The notes beneath the pieces were generated by a model. That model saw nothing but the letters and a program-made list of their open reading frames with translations, had not been told where the DNA came from and searched no databases. The position numbers were made by a program, and so were the translations under genes. A DNA stretch of 64,000 bases from Anaerolineales bacterium (lineage in GTDB: Bacteria; Chloroflexota; Anaerolineae; Anaerolineales; UBA4823). The stretch spans positions 84,073 through 148,072 of the forward strand of contig PQAL01000010.1 in the NCBI GenBank assembly GCA_003105035.1. The letters run 5' to 3'. Below are positions 53,559-62,295 of the stretch, piece by piece (the first letter of the stretch is position 1; the number at the start of each line of letters is the position of its first letter).

Positions 53559-54557
53559 ATGGGACCAACAACAATTCTGATCCTGGGCGGTGTGGTAGCC
53601 ATCATCCTGCTGGTGATCGGATTAATTGTTACGGCCACAGAACAAAAGTCGTTGGTTGACGACCGGCTTGAATACCTTGAGTCAGACGAAACAGGTCCAA
53701 TAGTCCCCAGGAAGGCTGTCATCGGCGAATGGGTCGGGAAGCAAGCCACACGCTATACCTGGGGGCAAAGCCTTGGTCGGTCACTAGCGCGAGCCGATAT
53801 CAAGATGAAGGTCGGGGAGTTTATCCTTATGACGGTCATCTTGACCCTGGTTGGTGCCTTGATCGGTTGGTTCCTGGGTGGTGGTTCGGGGATCGGTAAG
53901 GGAGTCGATTCTTCCCAGGTTCTCATGGGATTGCCTGGTATCATCATTGGTGGGGCGATCGGTTTCTTTGCCCCGACGATTTACTTGAAACGGCAACAAG
54001 GGAAGAGACTGCTTAAATTTGATAACCAGCTGGCGGATATGCTCAGCTTAATGGTGAACGGTTTGCGGGCCGGATATTCGATCATGCAGGCCCTGGAAGC
54101 CGTCAGTCGCGAGCTACCCCCTCCTATCTCGGATGAGTTCCGCCGGGTGGTGCAGGAGATGCAGCTAGGTATTCCAATGGATGTCTCGCTGGATAACTTG
54201 ATGCGCAGGATCCCCAGTAAAGACCTCGACCTGGTGGTGACTGCCATGAACGTACAGCGCGAAGTGGGTGGCAACCTGGCTGAGATCATGGAGAAAATAT
54301 CGCATACAATTCGCGAGCGCGTGCGGGTGAAGGGTGAGATCCGCGTGTTGACCTCCCAGGTAATGATGTCAGGTAGGCTACTGGCCATCATGCCAGTCGC
54401 CGTTATTGTGCTTATGTATTTCATCAACCGTCAGTACATGATGCGCTTCTTTAACCCAGCCACGCGCATGTTTGGTATCCCCGCCCTGATCATTGGGGCG
54501 ATCATGATCGTCATCGGCTATTTCACCATGCAGAAGATCGCAAGTATCGAGATTTAG
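53559..54557 (+). CDS. tadB: Tad pilus inner-membrane platform protein TadB
   Basis: A 332-aa protein with the type II secretion F domain (FDNQLADMLSLMVNGLRAGYS, quoted in part as LADMLSLMVNGLRAG, then ALEAVSRELPPPISDEF) between an N-terminal helix pair and two C-terminal helices. It forms the platform with TadC that couples the CpaF ATPase to pilin assembly. Thirty bases separate it from cpaF. Confidence 0.92.
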   Translation: MGPTTILILGGVVAIILLVIGLIVTATEQKSLVDDRLEYLESDETGPIVPRKAVIGEWVGKQATRYTWGQSLGRSLARADIKMKVGEFILMTVILTLVGALIGWFLGGGSGIGKGVDSSQVLMGLPGIIIGGAIGFFAPTIYLKRQQGKRLLKFDNQLADMLSLMVNGLRAGYSIMQALEAVSRELPPPISDEFRRVVQEMQLGIPMDVSLDNLMRRIPSKDLDLVVTAMNVQREVGGNLAEIMEKISHTIRERVRVKGEIRVLTSQVMMSGRLLAIMPVAVIVLMYFINRQYMMRFFNPATRMFGIPALIIGAIMIVIGYFTMQKIASIEI

Positions 54558-54582
54558 AGCAACTGTCACCGGAGATTGAAAA

Positions 54583-55530
54583 ATGGCAACATTACCCTTA
54601 CTCATTATTGGTATCGTGATCGTGATCGGGGCGATCATCCTGGTGATCGTGGGGATAAAATCTCCACAGGGGTCAGATCCCCTGGAAGATCGGCTAGCGG
54701 AATTTGCTTCTCGAGGTGAGACCGCCTCGCTGGAAGAGATCGAGATGTCTCAACCATTCTCCCAGCGTATTGTCATGCCCATCGCCAAAAGGCTGGGGGA
54801 GTTCGTGATGCGCTTCACTCCACAGAACGCCATAAATTCCATGTCGAAAAAGGTGGAGCTGGCAGGGAACCCGGGGAACCTGGACCCAACCATTTTTTTT
54901 GCCCTACGCTTCGTGGGCATCCCCTTTGGGCTCATATTCATCTTCCTTGCCAGAGTTGCTCCTCCGGGAAGCTTCCTTTACGGGAAGGGCTTGTTATTAG
55001 GGCTGCCAGCTGCAGTCCTTGGATTCTATTTACCTGACCTGCTGCTGCAAAGTAAGATCGATCGCCGGCAGAAGGAGATCCGCAAGGCTATGCCAGACGG
55101 CTTAGACCTGCTGACCATCTGCGTGGAGGCAGGCCTGGGATTTGATGCCGCCATGGCCAAACTGTACGATAAGTGGGATAACGAACTGGGACGGGCCTTT
55201 GGGCGGGTGGTGCGCGAGATCCAGCTGGGAAAACTAAGGCGAGAAGCGCTGCGGGATATGGCTGACCGCCTGGGAGTATCAGAAATGTCAAGTTTTGTTG
55301 CGGCGGTGATCCAAAGTGAGCAGCTTGGTGTAAGCATGGCCCAGGTGCTGCGCATCCAGGCTGACCAGATGCGCGTGAGACGCCGCCAGCTGGCTGAGGA
55401 AGAGGCGCATAAGGCCCCGATTAAGATGCTTCTACCGATGGCGATATTCATCTTCCCCGCCCTGTGTATCGTGCTCATGACCCCAGCTTTCCTGATCCTG
55501 ATCGAAACTGGCGCTGGTCCGTTGGGTTGA
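54583..55530 (+). CDS. tadC: Tad pilus inner-membrane platform protein TadC
   Basis: A 315-aa paralogue of TadB with its own F domain (RKAMPDGLDLLTICVEAGLGFDAAM, quoted in part as DGLDLLTICVEAGLGFDAA, then EIQLGKLRREALRDMADR) and about four helices. Last gene of the assembly operon; after it comes comF. No TadE/F-type pseudopilin or prepilin peptidase gene follows, so these must be encoded elsewhere. Confidence 0.92.
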   Translation: MATLPLLIIGIVIVIGAIILVIVGIKSPQGSDPLEDRLAEFASRGETASLEEIEMSQPFSQRIVMPIAKRLGEFVMRFTPQNAINSMSKKVELAGNPGNLDPTIFFALRFVGIPFGLIFIFLARVAPPGSFLYGKGLLLGLPAAVLGFYLPDLLLQSKIDRRQKEIRKAMPDGLDLLTICVEAGLGFDAAMAKLYDKWDNELGRAFGRVVREIQLGKLRREALRDMADRLGVSEMSSFVAAVIQSEQLGVSMAQVLRIQADQMRVRRRQLAEEEAHKAPIKMLLPMAIFIFPALCIVLMTPAFLILIETGAGPLG

Positions 55531-55586
55531 TGAAGACCAAAACGTTACTTTTCATTGCATCTACTAATATCTAGACCGATGGGAAT

Positions 55587-56324
55587 ATGCCAGGGAAACT
55601 GGCTTATCGACTTTATCGCTTGATCTGGGAAGCCCTGGATTGGGTCTATCCTCCATCCTGCGGTGGCTGCGCAAGACCAGGTGTACGCTGGTGTGAGGCG
55701 TGCGAGCAGCAGACCCACGAGCTTATTCAACCATTCTGTCCCATGTGTGGAAATCCCAGTGTTGAAAACAAGCTTTGCCAGCGTTGCCGGGAAACACAGC
55801 CATTTTTCACCCAATTGCGCTCCCATACCGCATTCGCGGGGCCGATCCGGGAAGCGATCCACCGTCTTAAATATGGTGGAGACATGGGCTTGGGGGAAGG
55901 ATTAGCCAGTCCCATGGTCAGTAGCCTGCAAAAGCTTAACTGGTCATTAGACCTGGTCACAAGTGTCCCTCTGGGTCTTGTTCGTTTGAAGGAGCGTGGA
56001 TATAATCAGGCTTCATTGCTTGCCCGACCGATCGCCCTGAGTATGAGCCTGCCATTTCGTCCTCGTGCCTTGCAGCGGATACGAGAGACACGCTCGCAGG
56101 TGGGGCTCAATGTCAATGAACGGCGAGCAAACATGGTCGATGCATTCCAGGCGAATAAACGCATTGTGGAAGGTAAAAGCGTCCTGGTCGTAGACGATGT
56201 GGCGACCTCGGGAGCGACGCTCAATGCTTGTGCAAAATCACTACGCGAAGCCGGGGCGACCATTGTGTATTGTTTTACATTGGCACGTGCCGTATACTCA
56301 CCCGAAATGCAAGATGCTGCCTGA
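55587..56324 (+). CDS. comF: ComF-family phosphoribosyltransferase-like protein
   Basis: A 245-aa protein. Two Cys pairs near the N-terminus (CGGCARPGVRWCEAC, then CPMCGNPSVENKLCQRC) form zinc-finger modules, and the C-terminal half has the PRTase PRPP-binding motif VLVVDDVATSGAT. In competent bacteria ComF helps take DNA into the cytoplasm and interacts with replication-restart factors. No other competence gene is nearby. Separated from tadC by 56 bases, so cotranscription is possible. Confidence 0.88.
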   Translation: MPGKLAYRLYRLIWEALDWVYPPSCGGCARPGVRWCEACEQQTHELIQPFCPMCGNPSVENKLCQRCRETQPFFTQLRSHTAFAGPIREAIHRLKYGGDMGLGEGLASPMVSSLQKLNWSLDLVTSVPLGLVRLKERGYNQASLLARPIALSMSLPFRPRALQRIRETRSQVGLNVNERRANMVDAFQANKRIVEGKSVLVVDDVATSGATLNACAKSLREAGATIVYCFTLARAVYSPEMQDAA

Positions 56325-56355
56325 TGGTTGAGTGGGTGAGATAAAAATATTACAG

Positions 56356-56385
56356 TTGCAAAATCTATAAGATTATTGATAAAAT
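56356..56385 (+). promoter_or_regulatory. Predicted hpf promoter
   Basis: TTGCAA (56356-56361), 18-base spacer, TAAAAT (56380-56385). A second, TATAAT-containing candidate at 56400-56405 would start transcription almost at the ribosome-binding site and is less likely. Confidence 0.4.
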
Positions 56386-56420
56386 CTTATCAGTGAAAAT
56401 ATAATTTAGGAGAATATCCA

Positions 56421-56984
56421 ATGGCGCTCGATGTACAGGTTTTTGGTCGCAACATGGAAGTCACAGAACGGATTTCGGATTATGCAAAGAAGAAGGTGTC
56501 AAAACTGGACCGATTTTTAGGCGATATCGATGAGGCCCGGGTAGATGTAGCCTATATCAAGTCAGCACGCAGCGCCGGTGACCGGCAGGTGGCACAGATC
56601 ACGGTGCGCGGCAAAGGTTATATCCTGCGGGCAGAGGAGCGTTCGGATGATATCTTCACCGCTCTCGATTCGGCTGTTGAAAAGATCCAGCGCCAAATGG
56701 AGCGCTACAAGGGCAAACGGCAGAAAGGCCGAGGGGATGGTAAGCCCGCATCCGAGGTCATTCCCGCCGTACCGCTCGAGGAGACTGAAGAAGACCGCTC
56801 TTTGATCGTGCGGCGAAAGAAATTCGTTCTCACCCCGATGGATGAGATGGAAGCGCTGGAACAGATGAAATTGCTCAGTCATGAGGACTTTTTTGTCTTC
56901 TTCAATTCAATCACTAAATCAGTCAACGTGCTATACCTGCGCCGGGATGGCCTGTACGGCCTGATTGAGACCGAGATACGCTAA
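56421..56984 (+). CDS. hpf: Ribosome hibernation-promoting factor, long form
   Basis: A 187-aa protein. The N-terminal domain (MALDVQVFGRNMEVTERISDY, quoted in part as DVQVFGRNMEVTERI) binds the decoding site. A basic linker (about 95-125) joins the C-terminal dimerisation domain, VRRKKFVLTPMDEMEA followed by EDFFVFFNSITKSVNVLY. The long form dimerises ribosomes into 100S particles in stationary phase. TTTAGGAGA precedes the ATG. Confidence 0.94.
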   Translation: MALDVQVFGRNMEVTERISDYAKKKVSKLDRFLGDIDEARVDVAYIKSARSAGDRQVAQITVRGKGYILRAEERSDDIFTALDSAVEKIQRQMERYKGKRQKGRGDGKPASEVIPAVPLEETEEDRSLIVRRKKFVLTPMDEMEALEQMKLLSHEDFFVFFNSITKSVNVLYLRRDGLYGLIETEIR

Positions 56985-57057
56985 CGTTCTGTAGACAGCC
57001 GGCGGAGGTTGTTATCTAGAGCTTGTGGATGCTAAGCTAGAAGGAAATGGTGAAAGC

Positions 57058-57696
57058 ATGGCAAACGAACGTACGAATACCAATGAACTCATGGACGAGA
57101 TGCCGCCCTCCAGGGACATGGACCTCGCATCGATCGAGGCTGCGGTCACCCAAACGCTGGTGGCTTTTGGTGAGAACCCGTCGCGTAAGGGACTGCTTCG
57201 CACACCTGAGCGAGTGGCCAAGATGTACACGGAACTGCTCTCTGGCTACCGAGTGGACCCCAATAAGGTCATCAATGATGCCCTGTTTGAGGTCACCTAT
57301 GACGAAATGGTGATCGTGCGCGATATCGAGTTCTACAGCATGTGCGAACATCACATGCTGCCTTTCATGGGACGGGCGCATGTTGCCTACCTGCCCAGCG
57401 GGAGGGTGATCGGTCTGTCCAAGATCCCGCGTATCGTGGATGTCTTCGCCCACCGCCTGCAGGTGCAGGAACGCATGACCAGGCAGATCGCCGATTTCAT
57501 TAATGATGCCCTGGAGCCCAAAGGTGTCGGCGTGGTAGTTGAAGCGCTGCACCTGTGCACCATGATGCGTGGTGTTAAGAAACAAAACGCCCGCATGACC
57601 ACTTCTGCGGTGCATGGGGCATTCCGGCGGAGTTTAGCCACCCGCCAGGAGTTCCTGGATAATATTTCACGCGGCTCAGAGCCGATGCGCTTCTAA
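57058..57696 (+). CDS. folE: GTP cyclohydrolase I
   Basis: A 212-aa enzyme that opens GTP to dihydroneopterin triphosphate, the first step of folate synthesis. SMCEHHMLPFMGRAHVAY and HLCTMMRG carry the zinc and substrate residues; PSRKGLLRTPERVAKMY is the family N-terminal motif. ATG 57058 is preferred because of the purine-rich GGTGAAAG upstream; a GTG at 57025 would add 11 residues. The stop overlaps that of folB on the other strand. Confidence 0.96.
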   Translation: MANERTNTNELMDEMPPSRDMDLASIEAAVTQTLVAFGENPSRKGLLRTPERVAKMYTELLSGYRVDPNKVINDALFEVTYDEMVIVRDIEFYSMCEHHMLPFMGRAHVAYLPSGRVIGLSKIPRIVDVFAHRLQVQERMTRQIADFINDALEPKGVGVVVEALHLCTMMRGVKKQNARMTTSAVHGAFRRSLATRQEFLDNISRGSEPMRF

Positions 57697-58052
57697 GCTA
57701 GCTCTCGGCTGCGTTCGATCTCCACGCCAACTGATTGTGCAAAACGGACCGCTCCGGGTTTCTCGACCCGGACGGTTGTTTTTAAGACCCGTTTGTCCGC
57801 CAGGCAGATGTCAGCGATATCCTCTGCCAGGGCTTCTACCGTGAAGCGCCTGGCGCTTTCAGCATGCCGGATCACCTGCTTGGTCACTGCGCTGTAATCG
57901 ATACACTCAGCGATGTCATCGCTGGCAGCTTGCTTGCGTTCCTCTGTGAATAGCACGATGTTGATCAGGATGTCCTGGGGCTTTTCACGTTCCCAGTCAT
58001 GGATGCCCAGGATGCCGCGGGCCAGGATATCCTTGATGATCACCTTATCCAT
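57693..58052 (-). CDS. folB: Dihydroneopterin aldolase
   Basis: A 119-aa enzyme that acts later in the same folate pathway as folE. DKVIIKDILARGILGIHDWE is the family start, and CIDYSAVTKQVI plus TVEALAEDIADI follow. Its stop codon overlaps that of folE by two bases in a convergent arrangement. A strong terminator for the neighbouring PPIase gene lies upstream of its start. Confidence 0.93.
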   Translation of the reverse strand: MDKVIIKDILARGILGIHDWEREKPQDILINIVLFTEERKQAASDDIAECIDYSAVTKQVIRHAESARRFTVEALAEDIADICLADKRVLKTTVRVEKPGAVRFAQSVGVEIERSRELA

Positions 58053-58096
58053 ATTTCCCTCGTTTGTCGTTTGATTTACCAGTATACCTCAGGATT

Positions 58097-58136
58097 AAAA
58101 ACACAGTGTGGGAGGGAGCGACCCTTCCACACTGTG
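58097..58136 (-). terminator. Intrinsic terminator of the rpsF-ssb-rpsR-PPIase operon
   Basis: A 15-bp stem with one wobble pair, CACAGTGTGGGAGGG (58102-58116) against CCCTTCCACACTGTG (58122-58136), loop of 5 bases. On the minus strand it is followed by TTTTTAAT. It lies 28 bases after the PPIase stop codon. Confidence 0.93.
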
Positions 58137-58164
58137 AGATATGACATAATCAGTGACGATCTGC

Positions 58165-59487
58165 TTAGGGTACTTGCGTCGGTGGGATCGTCGGGCTGGT
58201 TGGTATCTTGGATTTCCAGGTGTCAAAGATCTGGGCGTTGTACGTTGTCTTCTGTGCTTCGATCCAATTCGTGAAGGTGGTCTGCTTCAGCGTTTCGAAG
58301 TCGGAATCCGAAAGCGTGCGAACTTCGTGGCCGAGCACCTGGAAGATCTCGTACCCATTGGCGGTGGCGATAGGCTCGCTGATCTGGCCGATGGCCATGC
58401 TCCACACGATATCCTCGGCATTCGTATCGAGCGTGCCCTTTCCGAACCACCCCAGGTCGCTTGTGTTGGTTGTGCCGGAGTACACCTCAGTAGCGATGGT
58501 CTCGAAGCTCTCGCCGCTCTGCAGCCGGTCGTAAATGGACTGCGCCTGGGCTTCGTCGGTCACCACGATATGGCGCGCCCACACCTGGTCCTGCTGGCGT
58601 GAAACGTCGGCGGTGACGGCGTCATAGACCTTAGTCCGTATCAGCTGCATGGTCAGGATCCAACGCATGTCAGATTCTGACAGGTCGGCAACCGATTTCA
58701 TGTTCGCTTGGTAGGTCGCCACGTTATTCGCATAGACCTCGGTCGAGTAGACCGTGGGGGTGGCGGAGGGGGTGCTGGTCTGGGCGGGTGTCGTCGTGGC
58801 TGCCGCGGTGGCAGTCGGTTCTAATGTAGCTGCCGGGGTTGCCAGGCTCTGGGTCAGGCTGAGCGTGGGGGTGATGGTGGGCGTGGCGGTTGGCGCGGTC
58901 GTTGCGGTCGGGGGGATCAAGGCGATCTGGGTCGGGTTGAGGGTCGAGGTCGGCACCGGCGCGCTGGTTGGTGCAGTGGTGGGTGTGCCGTTGGGATAGA
59001 AGCCCATGTAATCCTCAAATGCCTTGTCCACCTCTTCCGAGCTAACGGTGATGCCGCGCTTCTCAGCTTCCTTCTGGATCACCTCGTTGGCTACCAGGTA
59101 ATCGATCGCGCTTTGGCCAATATTGGTGTCCTGCAGCTGGTATTCGATCTGCGACTTCAGCTGCTGGATATAGCTCAAGCTCGACTGGTCGCTGCCAAAG
59201 AGCTGTTCCAGCTGCTGGTAATACTGATACTGCTGGATCCACTGCACGCGTTCATAGCGGGCAAAGGTCTGGAACTGCCTGCTGGTGACCACCTGGTCAC
59301 CCACCTTAGCTACAGGCTGCCGGGGTTGGACCAGGTATGTTTGGACCAGGCCGTATCCGATCAGCCCCACCACAATGACGATCACCGCAATGCTGACGAT
59401 CAGAATGTAGCGGTTTTGCAGCTTCTCGCGCTGCTGGCGGGCGAGGTGTTTCTTAGTAACGATTTGACTTTTCTGTCCTTTTGCCAT
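58165..59487 (-). CDS. Membrane-anchored SurA/PrsA-like peptidyl-prolyl isomerase
   Basis: A 440-aa protein with a basic N-terminus, one membrane anchor (YILIVSIAVIVIVVGLIGYGL, quoted in part as VSIAVIVIVVGLIGYG) and an outside SurA_N-like chaperone domain. A low-complexity Thr/Ala/Pro insert of about 95 residues follows, then a PpiC rotamase domain (WARHIVVTDEAQAQSIYDRL, then DLGWFGKGTLDTNAED). It would fold exported proteins. ATG 59487 is chosen because GAGG lies just upstream. It closes the operon behind rpsR. Confidence 0.87.
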   Translation of the reverse strand: MAKGQKSQIVTKKHLARQQREKLQNRYILIVSIAVIVIVVGLIGYGLVQTYLVQPRQPVAKVGDQVVTSRQFQTFARYERVQWIQQYQYYQQLEQLFGSDQSSLSYIQQLKSQIEYQLQDTNIGQSAIDYLVANEVIQKEAEKRGITVSSEEVDKAFEDYMGFYPNGTPTTAPTSAPVPTSTLNPTQIALIPPTATTAPTATPTITPTLSLTQSLATPAATLEPTATAAATTTPAQTSTPSATPTVYSTEVYANNVATYQANMKSVADLSESDMRWILTMQLIRTKVYDAVTADVSRQQDQVWARHIVVTDEAQAQSIYDRLQSGESFETIATEVYSGTTNTSDLGWFGKGTLDTNAEDIVWSMAIGQISEPIATANGYEIFQVLGHEVRTLSDSDFETLKQTTFTNWIEAQKTTYNAQIFDTWKSKIPTSPTIPPTQVP

Positions 59488-59546
59488 TTTTTTCCTCACT
59501 GATCGAGTGGACATGCTTGTCACCCGATCAATCTCTTGTACCTCGC

Positions 59547-59816
59547 TTATCGCAGGACTTCGCCGGTGAAAGGCAACAGGGCCAGGTGGCGGGCGCGCTT
59601 GACGGCGCGGGCGATCTCACGCTGATGCTTGGCGCAGGCACCCGACTGGCGGCGTGGGCGGATCTTGCCGCTTTCGGTGACATAGCGCCGCAGGACATCG
59701 ACCTGCTTGTAATCGATCTTTGCACTTCGATCGGTGCAGAATTGGCAGACCTTGGGCTGCGAATAAAAGCGCCGCGGGCCACCACGTGCATCGGTGTTCA
59801 TTTCATTAGTATCCAC
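59547..59816 (-). CDS. rpsR: 30S ribosomal protein S18
   Basis: An 89-aa protein. [19 protein letters not shown] followed by [20 protein letters not shown] and [18 protein letters not shown] is the S18 sequence; CxxC hints at a zinc-binding form. GTG start at 59816 with AGGAG 9 bases upstream. Part of the conserved rpsF-ssb-rpsR order. Confidence 0.95.
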   Translation of the reverse strand: MDTNEMNTDARGGPRRFYSQPKVCQFCTDRSAKIDYKQVDVLRRYVTESGKIRPRRQSGACAKHQREIARAVKRARHLALLPFTGEVLR

Positions 59817-59881
59817 TTGTTCTAACTCCTATATTTCAATCAAATAATTCTCTGAGTGACATTTCCATCCTGGCCTGAAAA

Positions 59882-60277
59882 CTAGAAAGGATATTCCTCT
59901 TCTTCGGGCACTTCTGGTTCACCGCTGCTTTCACTGGCTTCACGTCGTTCACCGAGCACGATCATCTCGTTGGCGACGATCTCCACCGAAGTGTGCTTGT
60001 TGCCTTCCTGGTCCTCCCAGTGGCGCGACTGCAAGCGGCCTTCAATATATACCTGCTGGCCCTTGGTGAGATACTGCTTACAGATCTCGGCCAGGTTGCT
60101 CCAGGCGACCACGTTGAACCATTCGGTCTCGACGTGTTTTTCACCCTCAGAGGTGTTCCAGGTACGGCTGGTGGCGACGCTGAAGGTGGTCACCGGCCGG
60201 CCGGATGGTGTATAGCGCATCTCGGGCTCACGCCCAAGATTGCCAATGATCATTACTTTGTTAAGCCCTCTGCTCAT
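59882..60277 (-). CDS. ssb: Single-stranded DNA-binding protein
   Basis: A 131-aa OB-fold protein: NKVMIIGNLGREPEMRYTP at the start, FSVATSRTW and YIEGRLQSRHWEDQEGNK for DNA contact. The acidic C-terminal tip EEEYPF is the protein-docking tail. It sits between rpsF and rpsR in the usual order. Confidence 0.96.
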   Translation of the reverse strand: MSRGLNKVMIIGNLGREPEMRYTPSGRPVTTFSVATSRTWNTSEGEKHVETEWFNVVAWSNLAEICKQYLTKGQQVYIEGRLQSRHWEDQEGNKHTSVEIVANEMIVLGERREASESSGEPEVPEEEEYPF

Positions 60278-60297
60278 ATAAGACCTCGGGTAAACAA

Positions 60298-60582
60298 CTA
60301 ATCAACACTGATCAATAAAAAGCGCAGCACGGGTTCCAGGAAACGCAGGTTGCGTTCCAGGGTAGCGCCAAACTCGGGTTCCATCTGGGTCTTGAACAGC
60401 ACGTACTGGCCTTCTTTCTGCTTGCGGATGCTGTAAGCCAATCTGCGCTTGCCCCACAGGTCCACCTTGGAGATGATGCCACCGGCTTCCGTGATCCAGC
60501 CACTGACCTTTTCTACAACGTCTTTAAGCGCCGTATCGTCCAGGTCGGGATGGACAATGAAAACCAATTCATATTCACGCAT
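60298..60582 (-). CDS. rpsF: 30S ribosomal protein S6
   Basis: A 94-aa protein starting MREYELVFIVHPDLDD and carrying KVDLWGKRRLAYSIRKQKEG, typical of S6, which pairs with S18 on the 30S platform. AAAGGAGG precedes the ATG. The first gene of the minus-strand operon; a hairpin lies in its leader. Confidence 0.96.
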   Translation of the reverse strand: MREYELVFIVHPDLDDTALKDVVEKVSGWITEAGGIISKVDLWGKRRLAYSIRKQKEGQYVLFKTQMEPEFGATLERNLRFLEPVLRFLLISVD

Positions 60583-60611
60583 GGGAAATTCCTCCTTTCC
60601 TCGGGTATGCT

Positions 60612-60639
60612 CCTGGATCTTGCCGGGCGGCTCACCAGG
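60612..60639 (-). promoter_or_regulatory. Hairpin in the rpsF leader, candidate S6:S18 autoregulatory site
   Basis: On the minus strand CCTGG (60639-60635) pairs with CCAGG (60616-60612), with an inner GCC/GGC stem closing a GCCC loop. rpsF leaders in several phyla carry an RNA motif bound by S6:S18; whether this hairpin is that motif is unproven. Confidence 0.3.
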
Positions 60640-60728
60640 GGCGGAAAGCAGGCCTGTGTGATCTCAGGCCTGGCACAGCCGCTAAATATATCATAGAGGC
60701 ATGTTTTTGGATAGAGGCAAAGGGTGGA

Positions 60729-61706
60729 TCAGCGGGCTTCTGTCAGCTCTTCAAGTAAATTACGGTAATACAGGTAATTCTGGAAGGGCACATCCTCCCT
60801 CACCCGTCCATCAGCCAGGGGCAGGTAGCCACCATCCTGGAGCAGCGGCGGCACTACCTTCATTACAATCCGCTGAATGTCGTCAGGTGATTGGCGCAGA
60901 CTGTCAGCATCGATGCCGCCGATCAGGCGTAAGTCTTTCCCGAACTCCTGGCGGATCGCGCCGTAATCCATGGCCTGGGGTTCGGTTTCACAGGCCCACA
61001 GGACGTTAAAACCCGCCCGAACAACGCCAGGCAGCAGCACGCGCGTGTTGGCATACGTGCGGTAGATGAACCAGCGGATGCCATGCGCCCGCAGCATCTC
61101 CAATATGGGCAGGTAGCTCTTCAGCACGAATTTCTCGTACATCGCCGGGGAGATGAGCGGGCCGTGGTTGCCGCCGATGGGCTCGCTGAACAGCACCGCA
61201 TCCACTTCGACTTCATCCAGAACCCGCTCCGCCAGGGTGCAGGTGAAATCGGTATAGGTTTTCATCCAGGCTTCCACAAGCTGGGGGTCATCCACCAGCA
61301 GCTGGACCGCATCATTAAACCTCCGCCAGCCATGCACGCCCAGGGTCAGGAAGTAGCCACGCTGCAGGCGCAGGATCAGCGGGTAGTCCCTTGAGCGCCA
61401 TGCCTGCACCCTTTGCTTCCAGTCGGCCGGCAGCCTCCTGGGGTCAGATGGGTCGAGCCGCTTTACCAGCTTTTTCAACCCCTCCAGGCGGGTGGGCCAG
61501 CGGGTGGGGGCGGGAAGTGGCTCGAGATTTGGCTCGATCTCCTCGCGCCGGTCGAAGCGGATCAGGTCGGAGAGCTTCTCATGGCGCGAAAGACCCTGGG
61601 TATACCAGGTTTTTAGCACTTCATCCCGGATGCCATCCTCGAACAAGGGTGGGCGTGAAGGTATATAATTATTGAGCGTAGCGAGAAAACGTTGGCGTGC
61701 GTTCAT
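60729..61706 (-). CDS. URO-D-domain protein (uroporphyrinogen-decarboxylase/MtaA-like)
   Basis: A 325-aa TIM-barrel protein. NARQRFLATLNNYIPSRPPLF at the start is typical of the URO-D/methyltransferase branch (quoted in part as RQRFLATLN). Later come LFSEPIGGNHGPLISPAMYEKF (quoted in part as NHGPLISPAMYEKF), FNVLWACETEPQAMDY and RLIGGIDADSLRQSP. Members of this branch transfer methyl groups rather than decarboxylate porphyrin, and no haem gene is nearby. ATG 61706 is preferred over an upstream 22-residue extension. Substrate unknown. Confidence 0.8.
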   Translation of the reverse strand: MNARQRFLATLNNYIPSRPPLFEDGIRDEVLKTWYTQGLSRHEKLSDLIRFDRREEIEPNLEPLPAPTRWPTRLEGLKKLVKRLDPSDPRRLPADWKQRVQAWRSRDYPLILRLQRGYFLTLGVHGWRRFNDAVQLLVDDPQLVEAWMKTYTDFTCTLAERVLDEVEVDAVLFSEPIGGNHGPLISPAMYEKFVLKSYLPILEMLRAHGIRWFIYRTYANTRVLLPGVVRAGFNVLWACETEPQAMDYGAIRQEFGKDLRLIGGIDADSLRQSPDDIQRIVMKVVPPLLQDGGYLPLADGRVREDVPFQNYLYYRNLLEELTEAR

Positions 61707-61825
61707 TTGTGTTTCCAGGCATTCGATACCAGGTAGTATACAATGGATTAAGGCTGACGGGTGGGTGATCAAGCGATCGTTCGAAAGAAGTTGTGGCGTG
61801 AATACCCTCAGAACAGGTCACAGAC

Positions 61826-62284
61826 ATGCTAAATGATCTGGCCAGGCGCCTACGGGGCAAGCGGACGGTTATCCTGGGGATTGGCAATCCGCTCATGGGG
61901 GATGACGCGGTCGGCCCGACCCTTATGGACTCCCTGCACGGTCGGGTGGAGGCGGCACTGATCAACGCCGGCGAGGTGCCTGAGAACTACATCAGCGCAG
62001 TCAAAGCCGCCCAACCGGAAGTGGTGCTGATCATTGTCGCCCTCGAGCTGGGGACCGACCCGGGCTGCCTGGCGGTGATGGATGCTGACCGCCTGCGGGC
62101 GATCGAGAACTTCACCCGTAACCCCGGCCTGGCCTTCCTGGCGGTGATGCTCCAGGACGAGACCGGGGCGGAGGTGATCCTGGTGGGGGTGCAGCCGAAG
62201 GCCACCCACTTCGCCGCCGAGCTGAGCATGCCGGTGCACCAGTCCTTGAAAAGCCTGGAGGAGATGCTGGTGGGGTTGTATTAG
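61826..62284 (+). CDS. HycI-type hydrogenase maturation protease
   Basis: A 152-aa endopeptidase that clips the C-terminus of a [NiFe]-hydrogenase large subunit after nickel loading. RTVILGIGNPLMGDDAVGP holds the first metal-binding Asp region, INAGEVPENYI is the HycI-type segment and THFAAELSMP has a late His. No hydrogenase genes are in the window; the target must be encoded elsewhere. The gene is divergent from the URO-D gene and convergent with the following hypothetical gene. Confidence 0.82.
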   Translation: MLNDLARRLRGKRTVILGIGNPLMGDDAVGPTLMDSLHGRVEAALINAGEVPENYISAVKAAQPEVVLIIVALELGTDPGCLAVMDADRLRAIENFTRNPGLAFLAVMLQDETGAEVILVGVQPKATHFAAELSMPVHQSLKSLEEMLVGLY

Positions 62285-62295
62285 TGGATTGGGTG

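Noticed and set aside
59528..59791. An alternative 87-aa minus-strand frame over rpsR
   Set aside because: The overlapping frame at 59547-59816 encodes unmistakable S18.
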